Assembly (NCBI GenBank): GCA_964607245.1
Contig: CAZSIB010000004.1
Location: forward strand, 1-64,000
Direction of reading: 5' to 3'
From: CAZLPZ01 sp964607245
GTDB lineage: Bacteria; Pseudomonadota; Alphaproteobacteria; Micavibrionales; Micavibrionaceae
DNA: 64,000 nt
The translations under genes and the position numbers were made by a program. Every line of letters starts with the position of its first letter. Position 1 is the stretch's first letter. The notes below the pieces were generated by a model. That model worked only from the letters and a program-made list of their open reading frames with translations, searched no databases and had not been told where the DNA came from. Positions 1 through 8,524 of the stretch are shown here, piece after piece.

Positions 1-1
1 T

Positions 2-1105
2 TTCGTGTGGGCCATGCTGGTCACAGCGTTTTTGTTGGTCCTCGCGGTGCCGGTCTTGGGCGGCGCGATTACGATGCTCCTCACCGACCGGAATTTCGGG
101 ACGCACTTCTTTAAACCCGAAGGCGGTGGCGACCCGATTTTGTTCCAGCATCTCTTCTGGTTCTTTGGTCATCCCGAAGTCTACATCATGATCTTGCCGG
201 CCTTTGGCATTATCAGTCATATCGTGGCGACCTTTTCGCGTAAACCCGTGTTTGGGTATTTGGGTATGGCCTATGCGATGGTCGCAATTGGCGTTGTGGG
301 CTTTATCGTCTGGGCGCACCATATGTTTACAACCGGTCTTGCGGTTGATACCCGCGCGTATTTTACGCTTGCGACCTTGATCATCGCGGTCCCGACGGGG
401 ATCAAGATTTTCTCGTGGATTGCGACCATGTGGGGCGGATCGATTTCCTTTAAAACCCCCATGCTGTGGGCGATTGGATTTATCTTTTTGTTTACGGTTG
501 GCGGTGTCACGGGCGTGGTGCTCGCGAATGGCGGGATGGATATTGCGCTTCACGACACTTATTACGTAGTGGCGCATTTCCATTACGTGCTGTCTTTGGG
601 GGCTGTCTTTGCACTCTTTGCCGGGTATTATTACTGGATCGGCAAGATGTCGGGACGGCAATATCCCGAATTTCTGGGCAAGCTCCATTTCTGGATTACC
701 TTTGTCGGCGTGAACTTGATTTTCTTCCCCCAGCATTTCCTGGGTCTCCAGGGGATGCCGCGGCGTTATCCGGATTATCCCGGTGATCTGCTGCCGGCGG
801 ACTGGTCTTGGGCAGAGCGCACGAGGTATATGCTGGGTGAAACCTGGAAATATTTGACCGGTCAAGGATCAGAACTTTTTGGACATACGGGATATCACGG
901 CTGGCATTTTGTATCCTCAATTGGGACCTATTTAACCGGTGCGTCGGTGATCCTGTTTGTGTTTATTGTGTTTTACACGATGTTCTTTGGCCGGCGCGTC
1001 GGCGCGAATTACTGGGATGCGAGCCCCGAGACATTGACGCTTGAATGGACCGTATCGTCGCCCCCGCCCTTCCACCAATTTGAGATTCAACCGAAGGTGA
1101 ATTGA
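2..1105 (+). CDS. ctaD: Cytochrome c oxidase subunit I, C-terminal part (5' end outside window)
   Basis: This is the haem-copper oxidase catalytic subunit, which reduces O2 and pumps protons in the inner membrane. The reading frame is open to the window edge, so the N-terminal third is missing. Visible family signatures are HPEVY (CuB histidine and the cross-linked tyrosine) near the start, HHMFTTGL (the CuB His pair), and HDTYYVVAHFHYVLS, which holds the haem a and a3 ligands. Many hydrophobic helices follow, and the C-terminal tail carries the usual EW.V.SPPP.H motif. The stop codon overlaps the ctaB start (TGATG), so the two are translationally coupled. The identification is certain; the subfamily is A-type by the preserved tyrosine. 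Confidence 0.97.
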   Translation, partial: FVWAMLVTAFLLVLAVPVLGGAITMLLTDRNFGTHFFKPEGGGDPILFQHLFWFFGHPEVYIMILPAFGIISHIVATFSRKPVFGYLGMAYAMVAIGVVGFIVWAHHMFTTGLAVDTRAYFTLATLIIAVPTGIKIFSWIATMWGGSISFKTPMLWAIGFIFLFTVGGVTGVVLANGGMDIALHDTYYVVAHFHYVLSLGAVFALFAGYYYWIGKMSGRQYPEFLGKLHFWITFVGVNLIFFPQHFLGLQGMPRRYPDYPGDLLPADWSWAERTRYMLGETWKYLTGQGSELFGHTGYHGWHFVSSIGTYLTGASVILFVFIVFYTMFFGRRVGANYWDASPETLTLEWTVSSPPPFHQFEIQPKVN

Positions 1106-2022
1106 TGGAATTTGTGGCTACGATTGATTCTGCTTTTGAAGCCCGTGCGGATCATTCCGTTCGGGTTTCAGATTATATTGCCCTGCTCAAACCCAAGGTG
1201 ATGAGCCTTGTGGTGTTCTCGGCGCTGGCAGGAATCGTCCTTGCGCCGGGCGTTCAAAACGTGCATCCAGTGATCCTTTTTACGGCGCTTTTATCCGTTG
1301 CGATTGGGGCGGGCGCGGCGGGTGCGATCAATATGTGGTATGACCGCGATATCGACGCCGTGATGGCGCGCACGAAAAACCGTCCTGTTCCAGCAGGCCA
1401 GGTGAACGCCGATGAGGCGCTGGCCTTTGGCGTCATCTTGGCACTTTTTTCCGTGATGATGATGGGAATGGCGACGAACTGGATCGCGGCCGGGTGGCTC
1501 GCGTTTTCGATTTTCTTTTATGTTATGATTTACACAATGGGTCTGAAACGCCGAACACCCCAGAACATTGTGATCGGTGGCGCGGCGGGCGCGTTTCCGC
1601 CCGTGATCGGATACGCCGCCGTGACGGGGGATGTTAGTATTTTGTCGGGCGCGCTTTTTGCCCTTATCTTTTTCTGGACGCCGCCGCATTTCTGGGCGCT
1701 TGCGTTGTTCATGCGGGATGATTATGCGCGGGCCAAGGTTCCCATGATGCCCAATGTCGTGGGGGTGCGCGCGACGCAAGTCCAGATGTTGTTGTATACG
1801 CTGATCTTGCTTCCTATATCCGTCCTCCCAACATTTTTGGGCGCAACAGGTATGATCTATGGCGCGGCTGCCTTTGGCCTTACGGCCTTGTTTATTTTAT
1901 CCGCCGCGCGGGTTTTGCGCGCCGCGCCGGATGATCAAAAGCCCGCCCGCGCGATGTTCGGGTTTTCGATTTTGTATCTTTTTACGCTTTTTGCCCTGAT
2001 GATGATCGACAAGGTGTCATGA
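1105..2022 (+). CDS. ctaB: Protoheme IX farnesyltransferase (haem O synthase)
   Basis: This integral membrane UbiA-family prenyltransferase adds a farnesyl group to haem b to make haem O, the precursor of haem A for the oxidase. The first Asp-rich motif is seen in NMWYDRDIDAVMARTKNRPVP and the second in MRDDYARAKVPMMPNV. About nine hydrophobic helices are visible, and the 305 aa length is normal for the family. I chose the ATG at 1105, which overlaps the ctaD stop, over a TTG one codon upstream. It lies in the coxA-ctaB-coxF-like-ctaG operon. Confidence 0.96.
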   Translation: MEFVATIDSAFEARADHSVRVSDYIALLKPKVMSLVVFSALAGIVLAPGVQNVHPVILFTALLSVAIGAGAAGAINMWYDRDIDAVMARTKNRPVPAGQVNADEALAFGVILALFSVMMMGMATNWIAAGWLAFSIFFYVMIYTMGLKRRTPQNIVIGGAAGAFPPVIGYAAVTGDVSILSGALFALIFFWTPPHFWALALFMRDDYARAKVPMMPNVVGVRATQVQMLLYTLILLPISVLPTFLGATGMIYGAAAFGLTALFILSAARVLRAAPDDQKPARAMFGFSILYLFTLFALMMIDKVS

Positions 2023-2023
2023 C

Positions 2024-2419
2024 ATGCCGCTTTCTTCCCTTCATATCCGAAAAAAACGCACGAATTTGGCGATTTTAGGCGCGCTTTGTGCCTGGGTCGT
2101 GTTGATTTTTATTGTGTCCGTCGTGCGGATGATGCCGGCCGCATCGGCACCGGTTGAATCAGACTATGCTGTGAACCCGGCCTATCAAGAATGTGTGCGA
2201 GATTCTGATTGTACGCTCGCATCAACAACATGCAACGGATGCTGCACGCGTGATGCGATCAACACGGTGTTCGTTGAACGATATCAGCAAGAACGTGAAA
2301 CCTATTGTAGCGGATATAAGGGCAGTGTTTGTGAATGTAGACAATCATCCGCGCACCCGAAATGCCAGGTTGGGAGATGTGTTCTTGTGCCGACCTTACC
2401 GACCGCGCCCAGTCGTTAA
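2024..2419 (+). CDS. CoxF-like membrane anchor fused to a Cys-rich periplasmic domain
   Basis: The position, one base after ctaB and just before ctaG, is where many alphaproteobacteria encode CoxF, a tiny one-helix protein of about 50 aa. The N-terminus fits: a basic RKKRTN stretch followed by one hydrophobic helix ending FIVSVVRMM (residues about 10-38). Beyond it lies about 85 aa with ten cysteines in the pattern C-x5-C-x6-C-x2-CC...C...C-x-C...C-x4-C, including DSDC, CNGCC, AIN and a C-terminal GRCVL. That pattern resembles the small eight-cysteine-cluster secreted domains. The domain would sit in the periplasm, where CtaG delivers copper. A role in oxidase assembly or metal handling is inference from position. 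The spacing and codon use suggest a real gene. Confidence 0.75.
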   Translation: MPLSSLHIRKKRTNLAILGALCAWVVLIFIVSVVRMMPAASAPVESDYAVNPAYQECVRDSDCTLASTTCNGCCTRDAINTVFVERYQQERETYCSGYKGSVCECRQSSAHPKCQVGRCVLVPTLPTAPSR

Positions 2420-2421
2420 AA

Positions 2422-3039
2422 GTGTCGACGCTTGATCAAAAAAACCGCCGGTTGGGCTTGGCCGTCTTGGTTCTTGTCCTGTCGATGGTGGCGTTGTCCT
2501 TTGCATCGGTCCCGCTCTACCGCTTGTTTTGCAGTGTGACGGGGATTGGTGGTCCGGCGCAAATCAAGACCGCATCAATGGCCGCGACCCAAATTCTGGA
2601 CCGGAGGGTCGAGGTGCGGTTTAATGCGGATGTTGATGCCCAGATGCCGTGGGATTTCCGCCCTACGGATCGGTTGGTGCGCTTGAATATTGGACAAGAA
2701 GGGATCACATCCTTTATCGCGCGGAACAAGAGCGATCAGGCGGTCACGGGTACAGCCATCTTTAACGTTCTCCCAGAAAAAGCGGGGAAATATTTTCACA
2801 AAACACAGTGTTTTTGCTTTGGCGAACAAACCCTTGCCGCGGGGGCCGAGGCTCATATGCCGGTTTTATTTTATATCGATCCGGCTTTTGCGCAGGACCC
2901 AAATATGGCGGATGTCAGCTCACTTACCCTATCCTATACGTTCTACCGGGCCGAGAGCCCGGCGCTTGGTGCAGCGCTTGAAAAATTTCAGAAGGGGACG
3001 GCGGCCGGGGCTGAGGCTTTAATCAAACAAGTCCAGTAA
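2422..3039 (+). CDS. ctaG: Cytochrome c oxidase assembly protein CtaG/Cox11
   Basis: This is a copper chaperone for the CuB site of subunit I, anchored by one N-terminal helix with a periplasmic immunoglobulin-like domain. Diagnostic features are VPLYRLFCSVTG just after the membrane helix, the copper-binding CFCF pair in FHKTQCFCFGEQ, and the late DPxxA...LTLSYTFY segment. An ATG at 2362 in the same frame would extend the protein by 20 residues of non-family sequence lying inside the preceding gene, so I prefer the GTG at 2422 (205 aa), which gives the usual length. No strong Shine-Dalgarno is visible. The gene ends in a 21-bp convergent overlap with the Flp pilin gene. Confidence 0.94.
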   Translation: MSTLDQKNRRLGLAVLVLVLSMVALSFASVPLYRLFCSVTGIGGPAQIKTASMAATQILDRRVEVRFNADVDAQMPWDFRPTDRLVRLNIGQEGITSFIARNKSDQAVTGTAIFNVLPEKAGKYFHKTQCFCFGEQTLAAGAEAHMPVLFYIDPAFAQDPNMADVSSLTLSYTFYRAESPALGAALEKFQKGTAAGAEALIKQVQ

Positions 3040-3195
3040 TTCAACAAAGAACAAATTGTTTAGGGCGTCGCCAAAGGTAAAAATACTGGCCGCAACGCCC
3101 AAGGAAATAAGCGCCGCAATGAGACCATACTCAATCGCCGTGGCACCGGTCTCATCCGTACGATACGCGTGAAGATAAAGGTTTATTTTCCTCAT
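3019..3195 (-). CDS. Flp/Fap-type pilin
   Basis: A 58-residue prepilin. The processing region has the Flp hallmark: DETGATAIEYGLIAALISLG, with cleavage expected after the Gly and with the conserved Glu-Tyr pair in the hydrophobic stem, followed by a short tail. Such pilins are exported and assembled by a Tad system, which is not present in this window. The start at 3195 is preceded on its strand by a G-rich GGGGGC element. An upstream extension to 3255 would add a non-pilin leader and was rejected. The C-terminal codons overlap the end of ctaG on the other strand. Its solitary position suggests a displaced or accessory pilin copy. Confidence 0.88.
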   Translation of the reverse strand: MRKINLYLHAYRTDETGATAIEYGLIAALISLGVAASIFTFGDALNNLFFVELLDLFD

Positions 3196-3372
3196 ATTGC
3201 CCCCGGCGTTTAAAATCTCACACCTTTTCCATTTTATCACGTGATTTCTTAACAAGCCGGAAAAATCCGGGGAGTTCTTTGGAAAGCCGGATTTTTATCA
3301 TTCCCGCTCTTGCTTTTCGGTGCGTATCTGATCATCATACGGCCACGTTAACCCCCATTTTATTCAGACCTT

Positions 3373-4356
3373 ATGACCAGCCCCGCCCGTCAGCAGCGCC
3401 AGGCCCGTGATCGCCGCATTTCACTCGCGCTGGCGGTCTTAATTGGCCTTGTGGTGGGGATTGGCGGGTTTTTTATATTGCATTATCGCCCCTCTTTTGC
3501 CCCAACGGTTTCGCCTGGGAAGGCGACGGCCCCCCTTCCCCTGACGTTATTACCCCACAAGGCGCTTTATGGGGTGTCGATGGTGTCCGCCCGCAACGGA
3601 TCACAGGTCATCGATATTGATGGGAAAATGTTCTTTCAAATGCATCAGGGGTGCGATGCCTATATTACGGATCATCGCTTTGTCCTGACCTATGATTATG
3701 CGGATAGTACACCCATGCGGGTGACGAGTGATTTTTCAACCGTCGAATCGATGGATGGAAAAACCTTTGATTTTTCATCGCGTCGCCGCCGCGACGGCGA
3801 ACTCTACCAGGAATTGCGGGGCAAGGCGGTGATGCCGCAGGCGGGAATGGGCCAAGCGGTTTACGCCCTTCCCGCTGATTTAACCTTTGACCTTGCCGCT
3901 GGTACACGCTTTCCGGCCATGCATACACGCGATTTAATCACGGCCGCGCGTGCAGGAAAAAGTTTTTTATCCGCACGTATTTTTGATGGGTCGGATGAAG
4001 AAGGCCCCCTCGATGTGACGGCCATTATCACTCCGGCAAAAGATGTCGTTCTTCCAAGCGGGACAATGATTGCGCAAGAGGCACTGGTCCGTCCGGCCTG
4101 GCGGGTTCATTTGGCTTTTTTCCCAACCACCAGTGTGTCAGAAACCGCCGATTATGAACTGACCATGATCCTCCACGAAAACGGTGTAATTTCCGATATG
4201 ACCATTGATTACCGGGACTTCTCGGTTCATCAACAGCTTTTGGCACTCGACCCGCTGGTTCCTGACGGCTGTGATGATCAAGAGACCCCACAAAAATCAA
4301 CCGTACAGCAACCGCCTACAGGCGTGCCAGTCCCCGCTGATCGACCCTTGCGGTAA
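3373..4356 (+). CDS. EipB-like (DUF1849) periplasmic envelope protein
   Basis: This 327 aa protein has a basic N-terminus, one hydrophobic helix (about residues 16-37) and a large exported domain. The sequence HKALYGVSMVSARNGSQVIDIDGKMFFQM followed by a Cys and the RVTSDFSTVESMDGKTFDFSS segment match the DUF1849/EipB family, a beta-spiral periplasmic protein that supports envelope integrity in Brucella and is conserved in alphaproteobacteria. EipB carries a conserved disulfide; here one Cys lies in GCDAY and another in PDGCDD near the C-terminus, consistent with that bond. The tail is Pro/Thr-rich. It appears to be monocistronic, with 177 bp of upstream noncoding sequence. The function in this organism is inferred from the family. 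Confidence 0.85.
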   Translation: MTSPARQQRQARDRRISLALAVLIGLVVGIGGFFILHYRPSFAPTVSPGKATAPLPLTLLPHKALYGVSMVSARNGSQVIDIDGKMFFQMHQGCDAYITDHRFVLTYDYADSTPMRVTSDFSTVESMDGKTFDFSSRRRRDGELYQELRGKAVMPQAGMGQAVYALPADLTFDLAAGTRFPAMHTRDLITAARAGKSFLSARIFDGSDEEGPLDVTAIITPAKDVVLPSGTMIAQEALVRPAWRVHLAFFPTTSVSETADYELTMILHENGVISDMTIDYRDFSVHQQLLALDPLVPDGCDDQETPQKSTVQQPPTGVPVPADRPLR

Positions 4357-4466
4357 GGGATGAGGGACAGGTTCTTAAGCCTTTGACAAGGATTCCCCTC
4401 TACACTTGAGGGATTGTCGCTTTTTCGATAAAATTATCCCCGTACACAAAGGATACCCCCGTTTAT

Positions 4467-4910
4467 ATGTTGGCCAAAGTTTTGATTGTTGAAGATAACG
4501 AACTGAACATGAAACTTTTTCATGATCTTCTTGAGGCGCATGGCATCGAAACGGTGCAAACCCGGGACGGGCGTCATGTCTTGGATATTGCCCGGGCGGA
4601 ACGACCTCATCTCATCCTCATGGATATTCAATTACCCGAAATCTCTGGCCTAGATGTCACCAAGGCGCTCAAGGCCGATGATGACCTTAAATCCATCCCT
4701 GTCATTGCCGTGACCGCCTTTGCCATGAAAGGGGATGAACGCAAAATCCGTGAAGGCGGGTGCGAAGATTATATTTCAAAGCCCATTTCTGTTGTTAAAT
4801 TCATGGATACGGTGCGTAAATATCTGCCCCGGACAGAAGAGGCCCCGATCACCGAACCTCTTGTTAATCCCCCCCTCTCTTCCTCGACCGTCACATTACC
4901 CAAGGAATAA
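4467..4910 (+). CDS. divK: Single-domain response regulator DivK
   Basis: A CheY-like receiver of 147 aa that in Caulobacter and relatives controls cell polarity and the CtrA cell-cycle pathway through the kinases DivJ and PleC. Receiver residues are present: the acidic pair in VEDNELN, phosphoacceptor D53 in LMDIQLPEISG, the Thr in VTAFAMKGDE and the Lys in ISKPIS. Its D53 numbering, NELN loop and position directly upstream of pleD identify it as DivK rather than chemotaxis CheY. The C-terminal 25 residues form a Pro/Thr/Ser tail longer than in Caulobacter. It is separated from pleD by only 3 bases and is probably co-transcribed. Confidence 0.93.
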   Translation: MLAKVLIVEDNELNMKLFHDLLEAHGIETVQTRDGRHVLDIARAERPHLILMDIQLPEISGLDVTKALKADDDLKSIPVIAVTAFAMKGDERKIREGGCEDYISKPISVVKFMDTVRKYLPRTEEAPITEPLVNPPLSSSTVTLPKE

Positions 4911-4913
4911 ATC

Positions 4914-6344
4914 ATGTCGGCCCGTGTTCTTGTCGTTGATGATATTCTGCCGAATGTCAAATTACTCGAAGCCAAACTCAGCGGTGAATATTACGATGTG
5001 TTGACTGCCGGAAGCGGAGAAGAAGCCTTAAAACGCGTCGAAGAAGACAGCCCCGACATTATTCTTTTAGATATTATGATGCCTGGGATGGACGGCATCG
5101 AAGTCTGTCGTCGGATCAAGACAGATGCCCGTTATGCGCATATTCCGGTGGTCATGGTCACGGCCTTGACCGATGCACAAGACCGTATTCGCGGGCTTGA
5201 ATCCGGGGCCGATGATTTTCTCTCAAAACCGGTGAATGATACAGCGCTTTTTGCGCGGGTGCGGTCACTCGTGCGGCTAAAGCGCACAATCGATGAATGG
5301 CGCGCGCGGAATGCGACCGCTAATCAATTGGGTGTTGTCGATGAATCGATCACGGTGATGAATGAAGTGGCCGAACAAGCGAATATCCTTGTGATTGAAG
5401 ATCGCAGCTTTGAAGTTGAAAAGATCAACCAATCTCTTTTGCGGGATCAGCACAATATTATTGTCTGCGCGAACGGCATCGAAGCCATGAATATCGTCCA
5501 GCAACAAGACATTGATCTTGCGATTATTTCATTGAATCTAGCGCATGCAGATGGGTTACGCCTGGCCTCACATTTTAAATCCAATGAACGCACCCGCACC
5601 TTACCCATTGTGATGCTGGGGGAAGACGGCGATATGCCGCGCATCGTTCATGGCCTAGAGATGGGCGCAAATGATTATTTGATCCGTCCGGTCGACCGCA
5701 ATGAACTGTTGGCGCGCGTCCGGTCGCAAGTCCGGCGCAAGCGATTCCAAGACCGGTTAAAGACCAGCTATGAAGAATCGCTGTCCATGGCGCTTACGGA
5801 TCCGTTGACCGGACTTTATAACCGTCGTTATTTTGATACCCATTTGCAGAAGCTTGTCGAGAACAACCAAGCAAGCCGCAAGACGTTGGCCGTTCTGATG
5901 CTGGACGTCGATAAATTCAAAAACGTGAATGACACTTATGGTCACAGCGTGGGGGATGAGGTCTTGCGGACCTTTGCGGCACGGTTAAAAGACGCGGTGC
6001 GCGGGTTTGATTTAGTCGCGCGTTTGGGCGGCGAAGAATTTGTCGTCGTTCTGCCGGATGTGACGCCTGAACTTGCCTATACCATTGCGGAACGGTTGCG
6101 GCGATCTCTTGGGAATAAGGCCGTGAAATGTGCGGCACCCGAAGGAGAACTAATTGTCACAACCTCTCTTGGCGGGATTGTCGTGACCCCGGATCAACGA
6201 TTAAGTATTGACGAGATTATGCGTCAAGCCGATGATGCGCTGTTCGTTGCAAAAGACAACGGGCGGAACCAATGCGTTTTCGTCGGTGTTGGCAAACTCA
6301 ATCCCGATGACTTCAAGATCACCGAACGCGTGGCCATGGAATAA
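4914..6344 (+). CDS. pleD: Diguanylate cyclase response regulator PleD
   Basis: Three domains are seen: an N-terminal receiver (about residues 1-120) with phosphoacceptor D53 in LLDIMMPGMDG, a second receiver-like adaptor domain (about 155-275), and a GGDEF domain (about 300-460). The active site reads RLGGEEF, and an RxxD inhibitory site (RGFD) lies just upstream, so the enzyme should both make c-di-GMP and be product-inhibited. The second receiver has ISLNL where the phosphorylatable Asp would be, so it is degenerate, as is usual for PleD, and serves dimerisation. With DivK it controls polar development and motility. The length of 476 aa is slightly over the Caulobacter protein. Confidence 0.96.
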   Translation: MSARVLVVDDILPNVKLLEAKLSGEYYDVLTAGSGEEALKRVEEDSPDIILLDIMMPGMDGIEVCRRIKTDARYAHIPVVMVTALTDAQDRIRGLESGADDFLSKPVNDTALFARVRSLVRLKRTIDEWRARNATANQLGVVDESITVMNEVAEQANILVIEDRSFEVEKINQSLLRDQHNIIVCANGIEAMNIVQQQDIDLAIISLNLAHADGLRLASHFKSNERTRTLPIVMLGEDGDMPRIVHGLEMGANDYLIRPVDRNELLARVRSQVRRKRFQDRLKTSYEESLSMALTDPLTGLYNRRYFDTHLQKLVENNQASRKTLAVLMLDVDKFKNVNDTYGHSVGDEVLRTFAARLKDAVRGFDLVARLGGEEFVVVLPDVTPELAYTIAERLRRSLGNKAVKCAAPEGELIVTTSLGGIVVTPDQRLSIDEIMRQADDALFVAKDNGRNQCVFVGVGKLNPDDFKITERVAME

Positions 6345-6345
6345 C

Positions 6346-6639
6346 GTGTCTGGTAACCTTGTAAAAAATACCTTCTTGTCGTTATTTCAATCCTTGTTCG
6401 TGCGTGTGGCGGCCGTGCTTGCGGTAACGATGGTCGCTGGGCTTTGGTTTATTGCCGCGACGTTCACCCCAACGGCAACCTACCTCACAGAGGGTGGCGC
6501 AACACGCCATGTTTTTACGCATCCTGATTTTATTGGTCGTATGATCTTGGCGTGGGCAATACTGGTCGTGCCGATATACGTGAGCGTGCGTTTTATTTTA
6601 TGGCTGATGCGGGATCAGAAATTTCCGCCGCGCCCATAA
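6346..6639 (+). CDS. Small two-helix membrane protein of unknown function
   Basis: This 97 aa reading frame starts at a GTG one base after the pleD stop codon, so it is probably translationally coupled to pleD. Two hydrophobic stretches are seen (about residues 13-40 and 62-85), separated by a polar loop with a Thr-rich segment. The C-terminus is basic (RDQKFPPRP). I do not recognise the family. The tight coupling to divK-pleD makes a membrane role linked to that pathway possible, but that is only positional inference. It converges with the minus-strand gene, with a 25-bp overlap. Confidence 0.6.
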   Translation: MSGNLVKNTFLSLFQSLFVRVAAVLAVTMVAGLWFIAATFTPTATYLTEGGATRHVFTHPDFIGRMILAWAILVVPIYVSVRFILWLMRDQKFPPRP

Positions 6640-7256
6640 ATTCGGACGCCGGGGCCGTCACCCCGCGTCCCCAGTTCCCATTTTTGAACGATCTCGGCGG
6701 CATCCAAGGCATCGATTAACCGGTTGATTCCAGATTTTTCAAGTAAACTGACCTGTGGGCCACGCCCCCGGCGCACCGTGTTATCCAAGATGAAGGGGTA
6801 AAGCCCGTACCATCCTTTTTCAGGGCCGCGGGCAAGATTATACGCACCCAGGTCCCGGTCGGGCGCCGCGCGCGCAACGTGTTCCGCCATTTCGATAAGG
6901 AGAAGTTTATAGGCGTTCATTTCAATGCGGGTCATCGCGTCATGCATCTGCACCTGAATCTGCCGAATTTTTTCCATGAGTGCCACGTCGCGTAACAGTG
7001 GAAGCTCCATATACCGCGGGGATAATGCCGCGCGGCAGATGTGATGGATCAAAGGAACGTTTTCAAACTTGGCCGCCGCCATCGTGAGAAAATCATGAAT
7101 CGCGGCGCGTTCGCGGGGTTCTGCATCGGGTGCGCCGCCGGGGTCGAGGCGCGCCATCCACAAACCCACCTGAACCGGCAGGGATGTGAGGGCCACCCAG
7201 TCATCCGCCGTAAATCCATCAGGTGTTGTGGGATGATTGCGGCGACCAAAGGGCAT
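6615..7256 (-). CDS. Conserved-looking protein of unknown function, downstream of grpE
   Basis: This 213 aa soluble protein begins 13 bases after the grpE stop. I chose the ATG at 7256 (MPFGRRNHP); a longer frame to 7373 would overlap grpE and reads as out-of-family sequence. The N-terminal half has ADDWVALTSLPVQVGLWMARLDPGG followed by helical segments rich in Met, Arg and Ala. The C-terminal part has YNLARGPEKGWYGLYPFILDN and a short RRGRGPQ...GINRLIDALD segment that looks like a small helical DNA- or protein-binding unit. There is no signal peptide or membrane helix. Coupling to grpE suggests expression with the stress genes, but no function can be assigned. Confidence 0.7.
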   Translation of the reverse strand: MPFGRRNHPTTPDGFTADDWVALTSLPVQVGLWMARLDPGGAPDAEPRERAAIHDFLTMAAAKFENVPLIHHICRAALSPRYMELPLLRDVALMEKIRQIQVQMHDAMTRIEMNAYKLLLIEMAEHVARAAPDRDLGAYNLARGPEKGWYGLYPFILDNTVRRGRGPQVSLLEKSGINRLIDALDAAEIVQKWELGTRGDGPGVRIYGRGGNF

Positions 7257-7269
7257 GTTCAAGAAACCT

Positions 7270-7911
7270 TTAAACTTGTTGATCAATCGTCCGCGGCGTA
7301 GGCCCATCGCCCTTGGCGACCCCCACCCGGGCGGGGCGCAGCAACCGTTCATGAATGGTATAACCGTCTTCAATCACTTGCACAACGGTACCTGGTGATT
7401 TCCCCGTGCCCGGGGCTTCAAACATCACCTCGTGCAAATTTGCATTAAAGAGCGTCTCAAGCGCCGCAATTTTTTTGATCCCAACGCGTTCGAAACCGGA
7501 TAAAAGTTCGCGTTCCGTTGCTTCAATCCCCGCAATCAGTGCCTGAAGACGCGGATCGCCATCCCGTAAATCGGCCGGGATTGCATCGAGCGCGCGGCGC
7601 AAGTTATCGGCCACATTCAGTAATCCGCGTGCGAAATTGGTGATACCAAATTTACTGGCATCCTCGCGGTCGCGTTCGGCGCGCCGCCGGGTATTTTCAG
7701 CCTCGGCCAGCGCGCGCAGGGCTTGATCTTTGAGTTGGGCGTTTTCGGTTTCAAGCGCCTGAAGGCGTTCGGTTACATCAGGTGCGCTTGGGGTTGAGAC
7801 ATCCGGCTCACCTGCCGCGGGACTGGGCGCAGCAGGCGCCCCAAACGCGGCCGGTCCTGTTTTTTGATCAAACCCCGAAGGTTGAGAAGAAAAAGGATCA
7901 GTGGACATCAT
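7270..7911 (-). CDS. grpE: Nucleotide exchange factor GrpE
   Basis: GrpE is the homodimeric co-chaperone that drives ADP release from DnaK. An unstructured Pro/Ala-rich leader (about residues 1-45) precedes a long coiled coil starting ERLQALETENAQLKDQALRALAEAENTRRRAERD. This runs into the family-typical FARGLLNVADNLRRAL segment, and the C-terminal beta domain contains LHEVMFE and the VIEDGYTIHERLLRPARVGVAKG signature. Start candidates are GTG 7914, ATG 7911 and ATG 7908; I took the first ATG. It lies 12 bases downstream of a secreted-protein gene and upstream of an unknown gene. The usual partner hrcA is absent here. Confidence 0.95.
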   Translation of the reverse strand: MMSTDPFSSQPSGFDQKTGPAAFGAPAAPSPAAGEPDVSTPSAPDVTERLQALETENAQLKDQALRALAEAENTRRRAERDREDASKFGITNFARGLLNVADNLRRALDAIPADLRDGDPRLQALIAGIEATERELLSGFERVGIKKIAALETLFNANLHEVMFEAPGTGKSPGTVVQVIEDGYTIHERLLRPARVGVAKGDGPTPRTIDQQV

Positions 7912-7923
7912 CACATCCCAAGG

Positions 7924-8433
7924 TCAAGGTGAACGTTTGGCAAGATCGCGGCCCAAGTAAAACATTTTCGGCCGTGCGGGCGGTTGCAAGCGCAATGAAT
8001 CCCCATCGGGCAAAATCAAATAGGTATCGAGCATGTATTGATACCAAAAACGAATACGCGAGACGCCTTTTCGGGCAAGAGAGGCCCGTTCGATGGAGAT
8101 TTCGGCAGACGCGGCCTTGTAGACATTGCCGCAATTCTTGGGCCCTGTCCCCATGGGTTGCAAGAACATATAATCGCCAATTGTAATGTCGACGGCATCG
8201 GCGTCAAAACTGGCCTTTAGGGGCAAGTCGGTAATTTTTCCGCATGCCATCAAGGCGGGATCGGCAACGACCCGTAACGTGACATATTTCGGTCCGATCC
8301 GGTAATCGACGTGATAACTCAAGGGTTTTTGCACATGGGGCCGCCCCAGCGCCGTTTCATCGGCGGCAAAAACGGTTCCTGCCACACTCCAAATCCCGCC
8401 CATCAAGGCCAAAAATATAAAGATACGAAACAT
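7924..8433 (-). CDS. Secreted protein of unknown function
   Basis: A 169 aa protein with a clear signal peptide: hydrophobic residues 4-22 and a likely cleavage after VFAAD. The mature part is beta-rich, with VDYRIGPKYVTLRVV and two cysteines, in LMACGK and PKNCGN, that could form a disulfide. Near the C-terminus are FWYQYMLDTYLILPDGDSLRL and a basic tail. I do not recognise the family. It sits between dnaB and grpE on the same strand, 12 bases before grpE, so it is probably co-transcribed with grpE. A periplasmic location is inferred from the signal peptide. Confidence 0.7.
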   Translation of the reverse strand: MFRIFIFLALMGGIWSVAGTVFAADETALGRPHVQKPLSYHVDYRIGPKYVTLRVVADPALMACGKITDLPLKASFDADAVDITIGDYMFLQPMGTGPKNCGNVYKAASAEISIERASLARKGVSRIRFWYQYMLDTYLILPDGDSLRLQPPARPKMFYLGRDLAKRSP

Positions 8434-8524
8434 TGATTTAAAACACGCGGGGGCCCCATCAAAACAAACCTTCTTTCAGGATAGGCATAAAAGGGGATGA
8501 TTTCAAGCGGTCTTTGCCCGAATC

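Noticed and set aside
3348..3362. TTAA-N7-TTTA resembling a CtrA box before the EipB-like gene
   Set aside because: One half site is imperfect and the sequence is short and A+T-rich; without a second site or conservation this is likely chance.
4383..4406. TTGACA...TACACT before divK as a promoter
   Set aside because: The spacer is only 12 bases, too short for a sigma-70 promoter.
7257..7373. Longer start of the unknown gene after grpE
   Set aside because: It lies in the grpE coding region and reads as an out-of-frame shadow.
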